Source: JBCCQH01 sp039024435
Lineage (GTDB): Bacteria > Bacteroidota > Bacteroidia > J057 > JADKCL01
Length of the DNA stretch: 51,988 nucleotides
Reading direction: 5' to 3'
NCBI GenBank assembly: GCA_039024435.1
Contig: JBCCQH010000049.1
Location: 1 to 51,988 of the forward strand
Part shown: piece by piece, positions 42,132 through 51,036 of the stretch
How the letters are laid out: each line of letters starts with the position of its first letter
Position numbering within the stretch: position 1 is the stretch's first letter
Position numbers and translations under genes: made by a program
Notes under the pieces: generated by a model
What the model was told of the DNA's origin: nothing
The model's database searches: none
Seen by the model: only the letters and a program-made list of their open reading frames with translations

Positions 42132-43502
42132 TTGGGAAAGTTCAAAACCATCTTTATCTGCACCAACTGCGGCGCTCAATATCCGAAATGGCAGGGCAAA
42201 TGCAAAGACTGCGGGGAATGGAACTCGCTGGTCGAAGACGTGGTCGAAAAAGCCACCCTCAAGGCAGCCAAAAAATCAGTTCCAGCCGCTCAAGCAGCCC
42301 GCCGGCCCCGGCGCCTGGAGGAAATCGACAGCATCCAGGAACGCCGCATGGTCACACCGGACGCGGAAATGAACCGGGTCCTCGGGAGTGGCATCGTCGA
42401 AGGCTCGGTGGTGCTCCTCGGCGGTGAACCGGGCATCGGGAAATCGACCTTGTTGTTACAATTGGCTTTGCAGTTGGCGCCAATGAAGGTGCTGTATGTT
42501 TCGGGCGAGGAAAGCGAGAAGCAAATCAAGATGCGGGCGGGGCGCATTCCCCACGAAAATCCCAATATGCTGCTGGCTGCGGAGACGCATTTGGAGCAGA
42601 TCCTCCGCTACCAGAAGGAATACGCGCCCGAAATCATGGTTGTGGATTCCATCCAAACGGTGTTTTCGGAAAATTTGGAATCGGCACCGGGATCGGTTTC
42701 CCAGGTGCGCGAGTGCGCCCAGCGGCTCATGCGCCTCGCGAAGGAATCGCAGGTGCCGGTCTTCCTGGTCGGACACATTACGAAAGAAGGGATGCTCGCC
42801 GGTCCCAAAGTACTCGAACACATGGTGGACGTGGTGCTGACCTTTGAAGGGGACCGCCACAATTCCTACCGCATCGTGCGCACGAATAAAAATCGCTTCG
42901 GCTCGACCCTGGAACTGGGGATTTACGAAATGAACGAGCGCGGACTGCGCCAGGTCAACAATCCTTCCGAGATCTTTTTGAGTTCGGGGGATCCGTCCCT
43001 GAGTGGGGTGGCGATTTCGGCAACCTTGGAAGGGTTGCGCCCGTTGTTGCTGGAGACCCAGGCGCTGGTGACGCCTCTGGCCTACGGTACGGCACAGCGC
43101 TCGGCGACGGGATTTGATTTGCGGCGGCTGAATATGCTCCTGGCCGTGCTCGAGAAGCGGTGTTCCTTCAAAATGGGGCAAAAAGACGTCTTTGTCAACA
43201 TCGCCGGGGGCTTGCGGGTGGACGATCCGGCGCTCGATTTGGGGCTGATTTGCGCAGTGGTTTCGTCGTTGCTGGATATGCCATTGGCCCGCACCACGGT
43301 GTTTGCCGCCGAGGTGGGCCTCACCGGCGAAATTCGCGCCGTATCGCGGATCGAACAGCGGATCGCCGAAGCCGAAAAGCTTGGTTTCAAGGAGATCTAC
43401 ATCTCCGGGACCCAGCTCAAGGGCCTGGAGAAACAGTCCTGGACCATCAAAGTCAAAGGCCACCGCCGACTGGACGAGGTGTTTCGGGAGGTTTTTTCCT
43501 GA
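42132..43502 (+). CDS. radA: DNA repair protein RadA (Sms)
   Basis: RadA helps process recombination intermediates and drives D-loop branch migration. The zinc finger is at the N-terminus (Cys10, Cys13, Cys24, Cys27 in CTNCGAQYPKWQGKCKDCGE). The Walker A motif is GGEPGIGKS (97-105), the RadA-specific KNRFG motif is present (RTNKNRFGST), and the Lon-like C-terminal domain runs from about 290. At 456 residues it has normal length. The start is a TTG at 42132 (MGKFKTIFIC), fixed by alignment to the family start; no ATG is available there. The stop codon lies inside one arm of the 43499-43694 inverted repeat. Confidence 0.95.
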   Translation: MGKFKTIFICTNCGAQYPKWQGKCKDCGEWNSLVEDVVEKATLKAAKKSVPAAQAARRPRRLEEIDSIQERRMVTPDAEMNRVLGSGIVEGSVVLLGGEPGIGKSTLLLQLALQLAPMKVLYVSGEESEKQIKMRAGRIPHENPNMLLAAETHLEQILRYQKEYAPEIMVVDSIQTVFSENLESAPGSVSQVRECAQRLMRLAKESQVPVFLVGHITKEGMLAGPKVLEHMVDVVLTFEGDRHNSYRIVRTNKNRFGSTLELGIYEMNERGLRQVNNPSEIFLSSGDPSLSGVAISATLEGLRPLLLETQALVTPLAYGTAQRSATGFDLRRLNMLLAVLEKRCSFKMGQKDVFVNIAGGLRVDDPALDLGLICAVVSSLLDMPLARTTVFAAEVGLTGEIRAVSRIEQRIAEAEKLGFKEIYISGTQLKGLEKQSWTIKVKGHRRLDEVFREVFS

Positions 43503-43694
43503 GAGGCGGTTTAAATTTAATCCTGCGATTTTGCTATGGCACCTTTTTCTGCCCCGCTTCAGCTATTTTCTCGTCCATTTGTGGAGCGAACTGGCGCAGC
43601 TCAGAACTTGGGCTACGCACTCCAAAATGAGCTTCGATTGACAAAAAGATCTGCGTGAGCAAATTTCACAAACCAATTTTAAACCGCCTCTGAG
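43499..43694. mobile_element. MITE-like element with terminal inverted repeats
   Basis: The left end CTGAGAGGCGGTTTAAA (43499-43515) matches the reverse complement of the right end (43678-43694) at 16 of 17 bases. Weaker similarity extends to about 31 bp, both ends reaching TTTGCT. The 196-bp element has no gene. A nearly perfect solo copy of the right end lies 40 kb away at 2992-3021. The element touches the radA stop codon. It could instead be a long hairpin terminator between convergent genes. Confidence 0.5.
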
Positions 43695-43785
43695 GCTTAG
43701 TTTTGCGTTTGTCACAGTTTGGACAAGGGCAATCTCGCACAAAACAGTACCCACCAAAAGTCGAGCATCCAAAATCCTCCTCACC

Positions 43786-45282
43786 CTACTCCACCAAAAA
43801 TCGCCCCGTCAAGCGCCGCTCCTCCCCTACCCAAATCTCGTAGACGTACACCCCCGACGGCAATTCCGCCGCCGAAACGGCCGTGCGATTTCCGCCCACA
43901 ACCGATTCCCGCTGCACCCGCCGCCCCGCTACGTCGTAGACCCGCCATTCAAATCCAGCATCGCCGATCACCCCGCTGGGATCCACCGTCGAGATCCCCG
44001 TTACCGGCACCGGGTAAATCGGAGCGCCCTCCACCGGTAACTCCTCCAAAAACAGATCGATCTGCCCTTCCGCCGTGACCCGTACGAGGTACAGGTCCTG
44101 CTCTCCCTGCCCAAAGCTCCGCGTCGCCCCCACCAGCAGGCAACCACCCTCGGGCAAAGCCCGCACTTGGTAGCCATAATCCGAGCGCGCCCCGCCAATC
44201 GTCAGTCCCCAAAGTACATTGCCCTCCGCATCCGCTTTTTGCAACCAGATATCGGGAGAACCCGTCGGACCCTCGCTGTTTGTCGTCCCCAAGAGATAAA
44301 GATTCCCTTCGGAATCCCGGGCGATCGAGTTTCCGTAGTCCCATTCCGGTCCGCCGTAAGTGCGCGACCACAATGAGTCACCGTTCGCATCCAGCCTGAG
44401 GAGCCACTGGTCAAAACTCCCCGCACCCGCACTTTGGGTACTGCCAAACAAGTACCAACCGCCATCGGCCGCCGGGCACATGCTCCGCCCCAATTCGTGC
44501 TTGGCCCCCCCGTAGGTCTTGTACCAAACTTCATTGCCCACACTGTCGGTCCGGATCAGCACCATGTCGGCGTGGGAGCGCCACTGATCGAGCTCCGTCG
44601 GGTAGTAAAATCCGGACTCCGACCCCAAAATCAGAAAGCCCCCATCGGGCAGCACCTCGACCTCGTGCCCGTAATCGACGAAGGGCGTACCGTAATCGCC
44701 CGCCCAAAGTTCAGTACCGGCGGAATCGGTCCCCACCAGGTAAATGTCCCCCCAGGTGCCGACCGAGCGGCTGTAGCCCAAGAGCACGTATCCGCCCGTA
44801 CGGGTCGGCTTGACGCAGAAACCGATCTCGCGGTTGACTGCGCCGTAAAGTTGTTGCCATTCGATATTGCCGAGAGCATCCAGCTTGATCAGCAGGAAAT
44901 CGTGCCGACCGCCCCGTCCCGGAAGCCCATTGGAAAAGCCTAAGACCACCATGCCTCCATCCGCGGTCGGCTCCACCCAGTGCGCATGTTCCAAATTGCT
45001 CGACCCCAACGTCCGGGCCCACAGCAAACGGCCCGTCGGCGCCACCTTCAAAATCCAGGCGTCGTCCGCCCCCGCGCCCTGACTTCGGGTCCGGCCCACG
45101 ATTCCGTAGTTGCCATCGGTCAGAAGCGCAAGGGAATACCCCTCCTCATTTTGCGTACCCCCAAAGGTTTTTCCGGGATTTTGCCCAAAGACTGCGCCCA
45201 TACTGAGCGCAAATAAGAGCCAACTCAGCCGGATCAGTCGCCCAATCCGCTGCCCTATTTGAGCCCGCTGGAATTCAGTCAT
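43786..45282 (-). CDS. Secreted propeller-repeat protein with type IX secretion sorting domain
   Basis: A 498-residue exported protein; the ATG at 45282 gives a signal ending MGAVFGQ. Residues about 30-410 hold roughly seven repeats of the form YGG..D.G.S....DGG....G.T.S (for example KTYGGAKHELGRSMCPAADG), suggesting a beta-propeller. The last 75 residues are a type A T9SS C-terminal domain: IYPVPVTGIS, FEWRVYDVAGRRVQRES, ELPSGVYVYEIWVGEERR. That domain directs export by the type IX system and surface attachment. It overlaps the fadD stop by 8 bp. The role of the propeller is unknown. Confidence 0.88.
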   Translation of the reverse strand: MTEFQRAQIGQRIGRLIRLSWLLFALSMGAVFGQNPGKTFGGTQNEEGYSLALLTDGNYGIVGRTRSQGAGADDAWILKVAPTGRLLWARTLGSSNLEHAHWVEPTADGGMVVLGFSNGLPGRGGRHDFLLIKLDALGNIEWQQLYGAVNREIGFCVKPTRTGGYVLLGYSRSVGTWGDIYLVGTDSAGTELWAGDYGTPFVDYGHEVEVLPDGGFLILGSESGFYYPTELDQWRSHADMVLIRTDSVGNEVWYKTYGGAKHELGRSMCPAADGGWYLFGSTQSAGAGSFDQWLLRLDANGDSLWSRTYGGPEWDYGNSIARDSEGNLYLLGTTNSEGPTGSPDIWLQKADAEGNVLWGLTIGGARSDYGYQVRALPEGGCLLVGATRSFGQGEQDLYLVRVTAEGQIDLFLEELPVEGAPIYPVPVTGISTVDPSGVIGDAGFEWRVYDVAGRRVQRESVVGGNRTAVSAAELPSGVYVYEIWVGEERRLTGRFLVE

Positions 45283-46963
45283 TCGGTTCACGCAATTTCC
45301 TCCGCAAGATCTTTCCGACATTTGACTTGGGCAATTCCTCCCGGAACTCCACTACTTTGGGCACTTTGTAGCCGGTGAGGCGCTCGCGGCAAAACGCGAC
45401 GATTTCTTCCCGGGTGAGGCTCGGGTCTTTCTTGACAATGTAGGCCGCGACGCATTCCCCGCTTTTTTCGTGGGGGGCCGCCGTAACGCCAACTTCGAGC
45501 ACCTTGGGGTTTTCCACGATGACGCCTTCGACCTCATTCGGGAACACGTTGAAGCCCGAAACCAGGATCATTTCCTTTTTGCGGTCGACGATTTTGAAAA
45601 AGCCATCTTCCGACATGATTGCAATATCGCCGGTGCGCAGATAACCGTTGACGAATACCTTTTCGTTTTCTTCCGGCTTGTGCCAATACCCCTGCATGAC
45701 CTGCGGACCATTCACGAGGAGTTCTCCCCGCTCTCCCGCAGGCAGCGGTTCGCCCGCCTCCGTCGCTACGATCACCTCCGTGGAAGGCAGCGGAACCCCA
45801 ACTGTACCAATGCGCGCGGCATCGGTAAGCGGATTGGCCGTAACCCCAGGCGAGGCTTCCGACAATCCGTAGGCCTCCGCGAGGCGGCTCTGGGTGAGTT
45901 TTTCCCAACGACGCACCACAACATCCTGGAGCGCCATCCCACCCCCAAGGGAGAGCTTCAAGGAACGGAAATCGATGGAGGAAAACTCCGCGTGGTTCAT
46001 CAGCGCGGCAAACAGGGTATTGATCCCGGTGAAGACGGAAAATTTATGTTTGCGCAGTTCTTTGATGAAGCCGGGGATGTCCCGGGGATTTGTAATGAGG
46101 ACATTTTTGCCGCCCACACTGAAGAAAGCAAGGCAGTTAACCGTCAGCGCAAATATGTGGTAGAGCGGCAGAGCGGTGATGATAATCTCGGCGGTTTTCC
46201 CGCCGTCGGTCAGTGGTGAGACCCAGGCAAATATCTGCTCCATGTTCGCGAGAATATTGCGGTGGGTGAGGGAAGCCCCTTTGGAGAGCCCCGTCGTGCC
46301 ACCAGTATACTGCAAAAACGCGAGGTCCTGATTGCTCACTTCCGGCCGGGAGTAGGTGTAACCGCCGGCTTCGTTCAGTACTTGCTTGAGCTTGTGGTGC
46401 CCGGGGAGCGAATAATTGGGCACCATTTTGCGCACACGCTTCACGACAAAGTTCACGATGGCCCCTTTCATGCCGCCAAGCATATCCCCGATCTGGCTGA
46501 CGATAACCGTTTTGATATTCGTCTTGGCGATGACCTGATCGAGTTTATCGGCAAAATTGGCGAGGATGACGATGGCCACGGCGCCCGAATCGCGAAATTG
46601 GTGCTCCATCTCCCGCGGAGTGTAAAGCGGATTGGTATTGACGACGATGAGTCCCGCGCGGAGCGCGCCGAACATCACGACCGGAAACTGAAGCAAATTC
46701 GGCATCTGAATGGCGATGCGGTCCCCTTTTTTCAGCCCTTTGGCTTGCAACCACGCGGCAAAATTTCGGCTCTGTACCTCCAACTCGCGGTAGGTGATGG
46801 TTTTGCCCATATTGTAGAAAGCCACCCGGTCAGCGTAGTCGCGGAAGCCCGATTCCAGCAGGTCCAGCACCGAGTGGTACTTGTCCGGATCGATGGTCGT
46901 AGGTACGCCTTGGGGGTAGTGTTGCAGCCAGGGGTAAGCAGGAGCAGTATTTGCAGGATTCAT
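45275..46963 (-). CDS. fadD: Long-chain-fatty-acid-CoA ligase
   Basis: An AMP-forming acyl-CoA synthetase of 562 residues that activates fatty acids for beta-oxidation or lipid synthesis. The ATP/AMP motif is YTGGTTGLSKGASLTHRNIL; further marks are YGLSEASPGVTANPL, GYLRTGDIAIMSEDGFFKIV and the C-terminal lysine segment PKSNVGKILRRKLRE. It follows E. coli FadD closely, including the start of the core (RVAFYNMGKTITYRELE). ATG 46963 (MNPANTAP) is preferred to a GTG or TTG-type start nine codons upstream. It sits 60 bp downstream of the serine hydrolase and overlaps the T9SS gene, so three genes may form one operon. Confidence 0.94.
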   Translation of the reverse strand: MNPANTAPAYPWLQHYPQGVPTTIDPDKYHSVLDLLESGFRDYADRVAFYNMGKTITYRELEVQSRNFAAWLQAKGLKKGDRIAIQMPNLLQFPVVMFGALRAGLIVVNTNPLYTPREMEHQFRDSGAVAIVILANFADKLDQVIAKTNIKTVIVSQIGDMLGGMKGAIVNFVVKRVRKMVPNYSLPGHHKLKQVLNEAGGYTYSRPEVSNQDLAFLQYTGGTTGLSKGASLTHRNILANMEQIFAWVSPLTDGGKTAEIIITALPLYHIFALTVNCLAFFSVGGKNVLITNPRDIPGFIKELRKHKFSVFTGINTLFAALMNHAEFSSIDFRSLKLSLGGGMALQDVVVRRWEKLTQSRLAEAYGLSEASPGVTANPLTDAARIGTVGVPLPSTEVIVATEAGEPLPAGERGELLVNGPQVMQGYWHKPEENEKVFVNGYLRTGDIAIMSEDGFFKIVDRKKEMILVSGFNVFPNEVEGVIVENPKVLEVGVTAAPHEKSGECVAAYIVKKDPSLTREEIVAFCRERLTGYKVPKVVEFREELPKSNVGKILRRKLREPND

Positions 46964-47023
46964 GGGCAGGAAAATTTGATCAGAATACAACGGAAACGAA
47001 AAAGTCGGACGCGCGGTCCCACA

Positions 47024-48439
47024 TCAACGTGACAAGGTGGCGGGACGGTAATCGCCGGAAAGTTTGCGCCAGCGCCATTCTTTGTCGCCTTGGCTCACTT
47101 GCAAGACCAGGCCTCCGCCGGTCTCACGGATTTGAATTTGGACTTCGTGGCGCGTATCGTGCCATTGGTCTTGGGCAATGCGGGTAAACCGCAACGTTTT
47201 TCCTTTGGGTGTTTTGACCCGGAGATTGCCTTCTTCCTCATTCACCGTGACAATATCCGCTTCGAAAGGCACCTCGCTCTCGTGGGAAGGATCTTCCAGA
47301 GCGTAGCGGCCCGCGTACTTGTCGTCCTGTACGGGGGGCGCCTGGTCGAGGCCGTTCATAAACACCACCCGGCTGATGTTGCCGCAGATTTCCATGGGAT
47401 TGGAATTTTCCAGATTGCTCAGGACAATCACCGACAGGGTATCCTCAGGATAGAAAAATACGTAGGAGTTCCAGCCGGGGAGGTAGCCCCCGTGGGAATA
47501 TTGCGACCGGCCAAAGACATCGTATACGTGCCAGCCGTAAGCGTAATTGTGCAAGGCGGGCGTGAACATTTGCTTTTTGGAGGCTTCCGATAAAATCAGG
47601 GTGTCGGAGAAAGACATCAGCCACTTATTGAGGTCGTGCGTGGTCGAATAAATTTCGCCCATGCCGTAGATCCACTCACTTTTAAAGTTGTCGATCTGCT
47701 TCTTTTTTGCGCTGGTACCTTTGAAGGCCACCGCCCGGTTGCCGATTTTGTCGAAGTCCCCCATGCCAGTGTTGTCCATCCCAAGTGGTTCCAGGATGTG
47801 ACGGGCGACGTACTTTTCGTAGTCCATTCCGCTCACGTTTTCCACGATGCGCGCCAGCAGGACGTAGCCGGAATTCGAGTATTTGAAATCTTCTCCGGGA
47901 AAGAAATTGAGGGGACGATTCTGAAACGAGGCGATCAGTTCTTTGCGGGCCGGCGTCCAGCCGGTAAACTGCTTGAGCTTGAACTTGAGGGGAAAGTCAT
48001 TGATATAGTCCGGAATGCCCGAGGTATGGGTCAAGAGGTGGTGAATCTGGATGTTTTCACTCGCCCATGCTGGGTATTCGGGAAGGTGCTGCTGGATGAA
48101 GTCGTTCACGGAGAGCAGCCCTTTTTCTTGCAACTGCAGAATGGACGCAGCGACAAAAGCTTTGGAAACCGAAGCGATCATGAAGCGCTTTGACTCGGTA
48201 TTGCGCACCCCGATGAAGGGATCGGCCCAGCCAAAGCCTTCGTTGAGCAGGATGCGGTCCCCTTTGGCCACCAGAACTACCCCGGAAAACTTCCCGTCAT
48301 GCTCGGCCTGCAATAAACGGGCGCGCACGCGCCCGATGACCGAGCCCAGCCGTTCTTGCGCGAAGCTATCACTCGCGGTCAGCAAGCAAAAAACGAGGCC
48401 GATTGCCTTGAAGAGTCCGTTCCTAAAGCGCGTAGACAT
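47024..48439 (-). CDS. Serine hydrolase, beta-lactamase class C / low-MW PBP family
   Basis: A 471-residue exported protein (MSTRFRNGLFKAIGLVFCLL signal, cleavage after FAQ; the ATG at 48460 is an alternative start). The three active-site motifs of the S12 family are present: SVSK (Ser90, Lys93), YSN in FKYSNSGYVLL, and HGG in YSHGGYLPGW. The last 100 residues form a separate beta domain (YAGRYALEDPSHESEVPFEA). Relatives include D-Ala-D-Ala peptidases, esterases and beta-lactamases; the substrate cannot be told and antibiotic resistance should not be assumed. Confidence 0.9.
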   Translation of the reverse strand: MSTRFRNGLFKAIGLVFCLLTASDSFAQERLGSVIGRVRARLLQAEHDGKFSGVVLVAKGDRILLNEGFGWADPFIGVRNTESKRFMIASVSKAFVAASILQLQEKGLLSVNDFIQQHLPEYPAWASENIQIHHLLTHTSGIPDYINDFPLKFKLKQFTGWTPARKELIASFQNRPLNFFPGEDFKYSNSGYVLLARIVENVSGMDYEKYVARHILEPLGMDNTGMGDFDKIGNRAVAFKGTSAKKKQIDNFKSEWIYGMGEIYSTTHDLNKWLMSFSDTLILSEASKKQMFTPALHNYAYGWHVYDVFGRSQYSHGGYLPGWNSYVFFYPEDTLSVIVLSNLENSNPMEICGNISRVVFMNGLDQAPPVQDDKYAGRYALEDPSHESEVPFEADIVTVNEEEGNLRVKTPKGKTLRFTRIAQDQWHDTRHEVQIQIRETGGGLVLQVSQGDKEWRWRKLSGDYRPATLSR

Positions 48440-48614
48440 TCGTCTTCCAGAAGTTCGCATATTGCCGATTTCGGGGCGTAGTTGTGGAAAATGCAAGGGA
48501 AGGTACGAAGATTTCAGGAAAAAGCCAGCCGCCGTATTTGGGTAAAAAGTGCCGAAACGTTTCCCGAGCGACTGCGGGAAAATGAACACATCGCATACTT
48601 ATCCACATTTATCG

Positions 48615-48647
48615 TTTTCAAGAAGAAACCGTTTCAATTTAATTTTG
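48615..48647 (+). promoter_or_regulatory. promoter of the OmpA-family gene
   Basis: TTTTC (48615-48619), 20 nt, TAATTTTG (48640-48647), a perfect -7 element with an imperfect -33. The start near 48653 leaves a leader of about 26 nt. Confidence 0.55.
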
Positions 48648-48678
48648 GTCTTTGTACCGAACTTTATCGAAGAGCAAT

Positions 48679-50631
48679 ATGCACCGCACCAATTCATTGA
48701 TCCTTCTTCTCGCATTGATCGCCCTCTACGCACCCGTTTCCGGGCAAAAGCTGCTCTGGCAAAAAGCCATTGGGTCCTCCGGCTACGACAATGGCATGAA
48801 AATGATCCCCGTGGACCGCAATTGCTTCCTCATGGGGGGGCAGACGTCTTCCAATGAAGGCTTCGGGGAGGGCAACCACAGCCTCGGCATTTACGATTTG
48901 GTGGTTGCGCGGGTCTCGGCCGAAGGCCAAGTGATTTGGCAGACACTGATCGGAGGCTCGGGCAAGGAAACCTTTTCCGATATGCAAGCTACTCCGGATG
49001 GCGGCGCGGTCCTCATTGGTACAACGGAAAGCAAAGACGGCGATGCCACCAGTACCCACGGCAAAATGGACTACCTCGTCGCCAAGGTCGACCGCATGGG
49101 AAATCTCGAATGGTCACGCTGCTACGGCGGCACCGGAAACGACAAAGGATTGTCGATCATTGCCCTGGAAAATGGCCATTACATCATCGGCGGGGAATCA
49201 GGATCGCGCAATGGAACCATGACTTATTCCCGTGGCGGATTGGATGCCTGGGTGGCGATGCTGGATCCCCTGGGCGATATCATCCTGGAAAAATCGTTCG
49301 GCGGTACGGGCAACGAAAAAATCACCCGGCTCTTCGAAATCAAAAAGGAGCGCTACCTCGCCCTGTGCACGACCAATTCGGCCAATGGCGACGTCAAGGA
49401 TCCGCTTGGGGCAAAAGATGTTTGGGCGGTTTGTCTGAGCAAAAACTTCGATATCATTTGGCAGCGCACTTTCGGCGGGACCGACTTTGACGAAGCTCAC
49501 GGGATTGTCCGGGCGCAAAATGGCGATCTGGTCATTGCGGGCACCACCTTTTCCGAGGATGAAGACCTGTCCCTGGCGACCTATCACGGTCTCGGCGACA
49601 GTTGGATGTTCCAAATCACCTACGACGGCAATCTACGTTGGAGCCAAACTTACGGAGGGGCGAAATCGGAAGGCGGCAACAGCGTCGCCCCGACGCCCGA
49701 CGGCGGCTACATCATGGTGGGTACGACGAACAGCAGAGCCAAAATCATCAACAAAGGTCTCTACGATGGTTGGATGGTCCGCACCGACAGCCTGGGGCGG
49801 CAGATCTGGGCCGGCACCTTTGGCGGGGAAGACTTTGAAAATTTGTACGACGTGATGGCCCTCGAAGGCGGTAACTATCTCGCCCTGGGCTTCGCCGAGA
49901 GTGTGCGGGGCGATCTGGCTCCGCTACAAAAAGACATCGGCAACGATTTCTGGTTCATCCGCTTTACCGACCCCGACGATCCCATCGACAATGCGCTGCG
50001 CAATGTGCCCTACCTCGCGGGAACTGTAAAAAGCGAAACTTCCGAGATGCCCATTCCGGCGGAAGTCACGGTCACCGAAAACAGGACCCTCAAGCAGTTC
50101 TCCCGCACCCGCAACGAGGCCCAAAAAGGTATGTACACCCTGGATCTGCCGGAAAAAGGTGGCACCTACTCGGTCATGTTCTCCTCGCCCGGCTATATGT
50201 TTTACGGGCAGGACCTCGACTTTGATCTGCTGAAAATCAGTCCGGAAATCCGCATTGATGTGGCCTTGCAACCGATCCTAGTCGGAAGCAAGGTCGTCCT
50301 GAACAACATCAACTTCGACATTGGAAAAGCGGAGATCCGCGACGATTCGGAACCGGAATTGCGGCGTTTGGAGCGCTTCCTCAAGGCAAATCCGGACGTA
50401 AAAGTCGAAATCAGCGGCCACACTGACAATACCGGGGTAGCAGATCGGGTAAAATCGCTGTCGGAGCGGCGGGCCACCCGCGTACGGGACTGGCTGCTCA
50501 AAGCCGGCGTCGCTGGGCGGCAGATGCAGGTTGCGGGCTACGGCATGGAACATCCGATTGCCTCCAATGAAACCGAGGAAGGCCGGCAAAAAAACCGCCG
50601 GGTTGAGGTCGAAGTGGTCGAACTGCTGTAA
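48679..50631 (+). CDS. OmpA-family protein with propeller repeats
   Basis: A 650-residue exported protein (signal MHRTNSLILLLALIALYAPV, ending SGQ; ATG 48679). Residues about 20-430 contain repeats of the type CYGGTGNDKGLSIIALENGH and TYGGAKSEGGNSVAPTPDGG, very like those in the T9SS protein at 43786. Next comes a carboxypeptidase-regulatory-like domain (VPYLAGTVKSETSEMPIPAE). The C-terminal 110 residues are an OmpA peptidoglycan-binding domain (NINFDIGKAEIRDDSEPEL, ISGHTDNTGVADRVKSLSER, GRQKNRRVEVEV). Probably an outer-membrane protein tied to peptidoglycan. VOC gene follows after 12 bp. Confidence 0.9.
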   Translation: MHRTNSLILLLALIALYAPVSGQKLLWQKAIGSSGYDNGMKMIPVDRNCFLMGGQTSSNEGFGEGNHSLGIYDLVVARVSAEGQVIWQTLIGGSGKETFSDMQATPDGGAVLIGTTESKDGDATSTHGKMDYLVAKVDRMGNLEWSRCYGGTGNDKGLSIIALENGHYIIGGESGSRNGTMTYSRGGLDAWVAMLDPLGDIILEKSFGGTGNEKITRLFEIKKERYLALCTTNSANGDVKDPLGAKDVWAVCLSKNFDIIWQRTFGGTDFDEAHGIVRAQNGDLVIAGTTFSEDEDLSLATYHGLGDSWMFQITYDGNLRWSQTYGGAKSEGGNSVAPTPDGGYIMVGTTNSRAKIINKGLYDGWMVRTDSLGRQIWAGTFGGEDFENLYDVMALEGGNYLALGFAESVRGDLAPLQKDIGNDFWFIRFTDPDDPIDNALRNVPYLAGTVKSETSEMPIPAEVTVTENRTLKQFSRTRNEAQKGMYTLDLPEKGGTYSVMFSSPGYMFYGQDLDFDLLKISPEIRIDVALQPILVGSKVVLNNINFDIGKAEIRDDSEPELRRLERFLKANPDVKVEISGHTDNTGVADRVKSLSERRATRVRDWLLKAGVAGRQMQVAGYGMEHPIASNETEEGRQKNRRVEVEVVELL

Positions 50632-50643
50632 TCAATCGAGGCC

Positions 50644-51036
50644 ATGAAAATCCTTCGCATCAAAGAAACCTGCCTTTACGTAGCCGATCTTGACCGGACG
50701 GTTGCGTTTTACAAGGGCAAACTGGGACTGGAGCATTTCTCGCTCGTCAAGGACCGCCACGCCTTTTTTCGGGCCGGACAGTCGGTGCTGCTGTGCTTTA
50801 TCCCGGAAGTCACCCGCAAGGACGAGCGCCTTCCCCCTCACTTTGGTTCGGGGAAATTGCACTTGGCATTTGAGGTGTCCCGCGACGCTTATCAAGACTG
50901 GAAAGCCAAGGTAGCGGCGGCCGGAATTCCGATCCTTCACGAGGAAAAATGGCCGGGGGATATGTTTTCGTTTTACTTCGAAGATCCTGACGGTCACGTC
51001 CTGGAAATCATCGAAGAGGGACTTTGGGGGGATTGA
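50644..51036 (+). CDS. VOC family (glyoxalase/bleomycin-resistance fold) protein
   Basis: A 130-residue vicinal-oxygen-chelate protein with two beta-alpha-beta-beta-beta units: ETCLYVADLDRTVAFYKGKL at the start and LHLAFEVSRDAYQDWKAKV, FSFYFEDPDGHVLEIIEEG in the second half. Candidate metal ligands are His72 and the Glu in VLEIIE, but the usual first-strand His is replaced (TCLYV), so the metal site may be incomplete. Family members include glyoxalases, dioxygenases and drug-binding proteins; function open. It lies 12 bp after the OmpA-family gene and is probably co-transcribed. Confidence 0.88.
   Translation: MKILRIKETCLYVADLDRTVAFYKGKLGLEHFSLVKDRHAFFRAGQSVLLCFIPEVTRKDERLPPHFGSGKLHLAFEVSRDAYQDWKAKVAAAGIPILHEEKWPGDMFSFYFEDPDGHVLEIIEEGLWGD

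Noticed and set aside
47024..48439. Calling the serine hydrolase a beta-lactamase resistance gene
   Set aside because: SxxK, YxN and HGG motifs define the broad S12 family, most members of which are peptidases or esterases; nothing here points to antibiotic hydrolysis.
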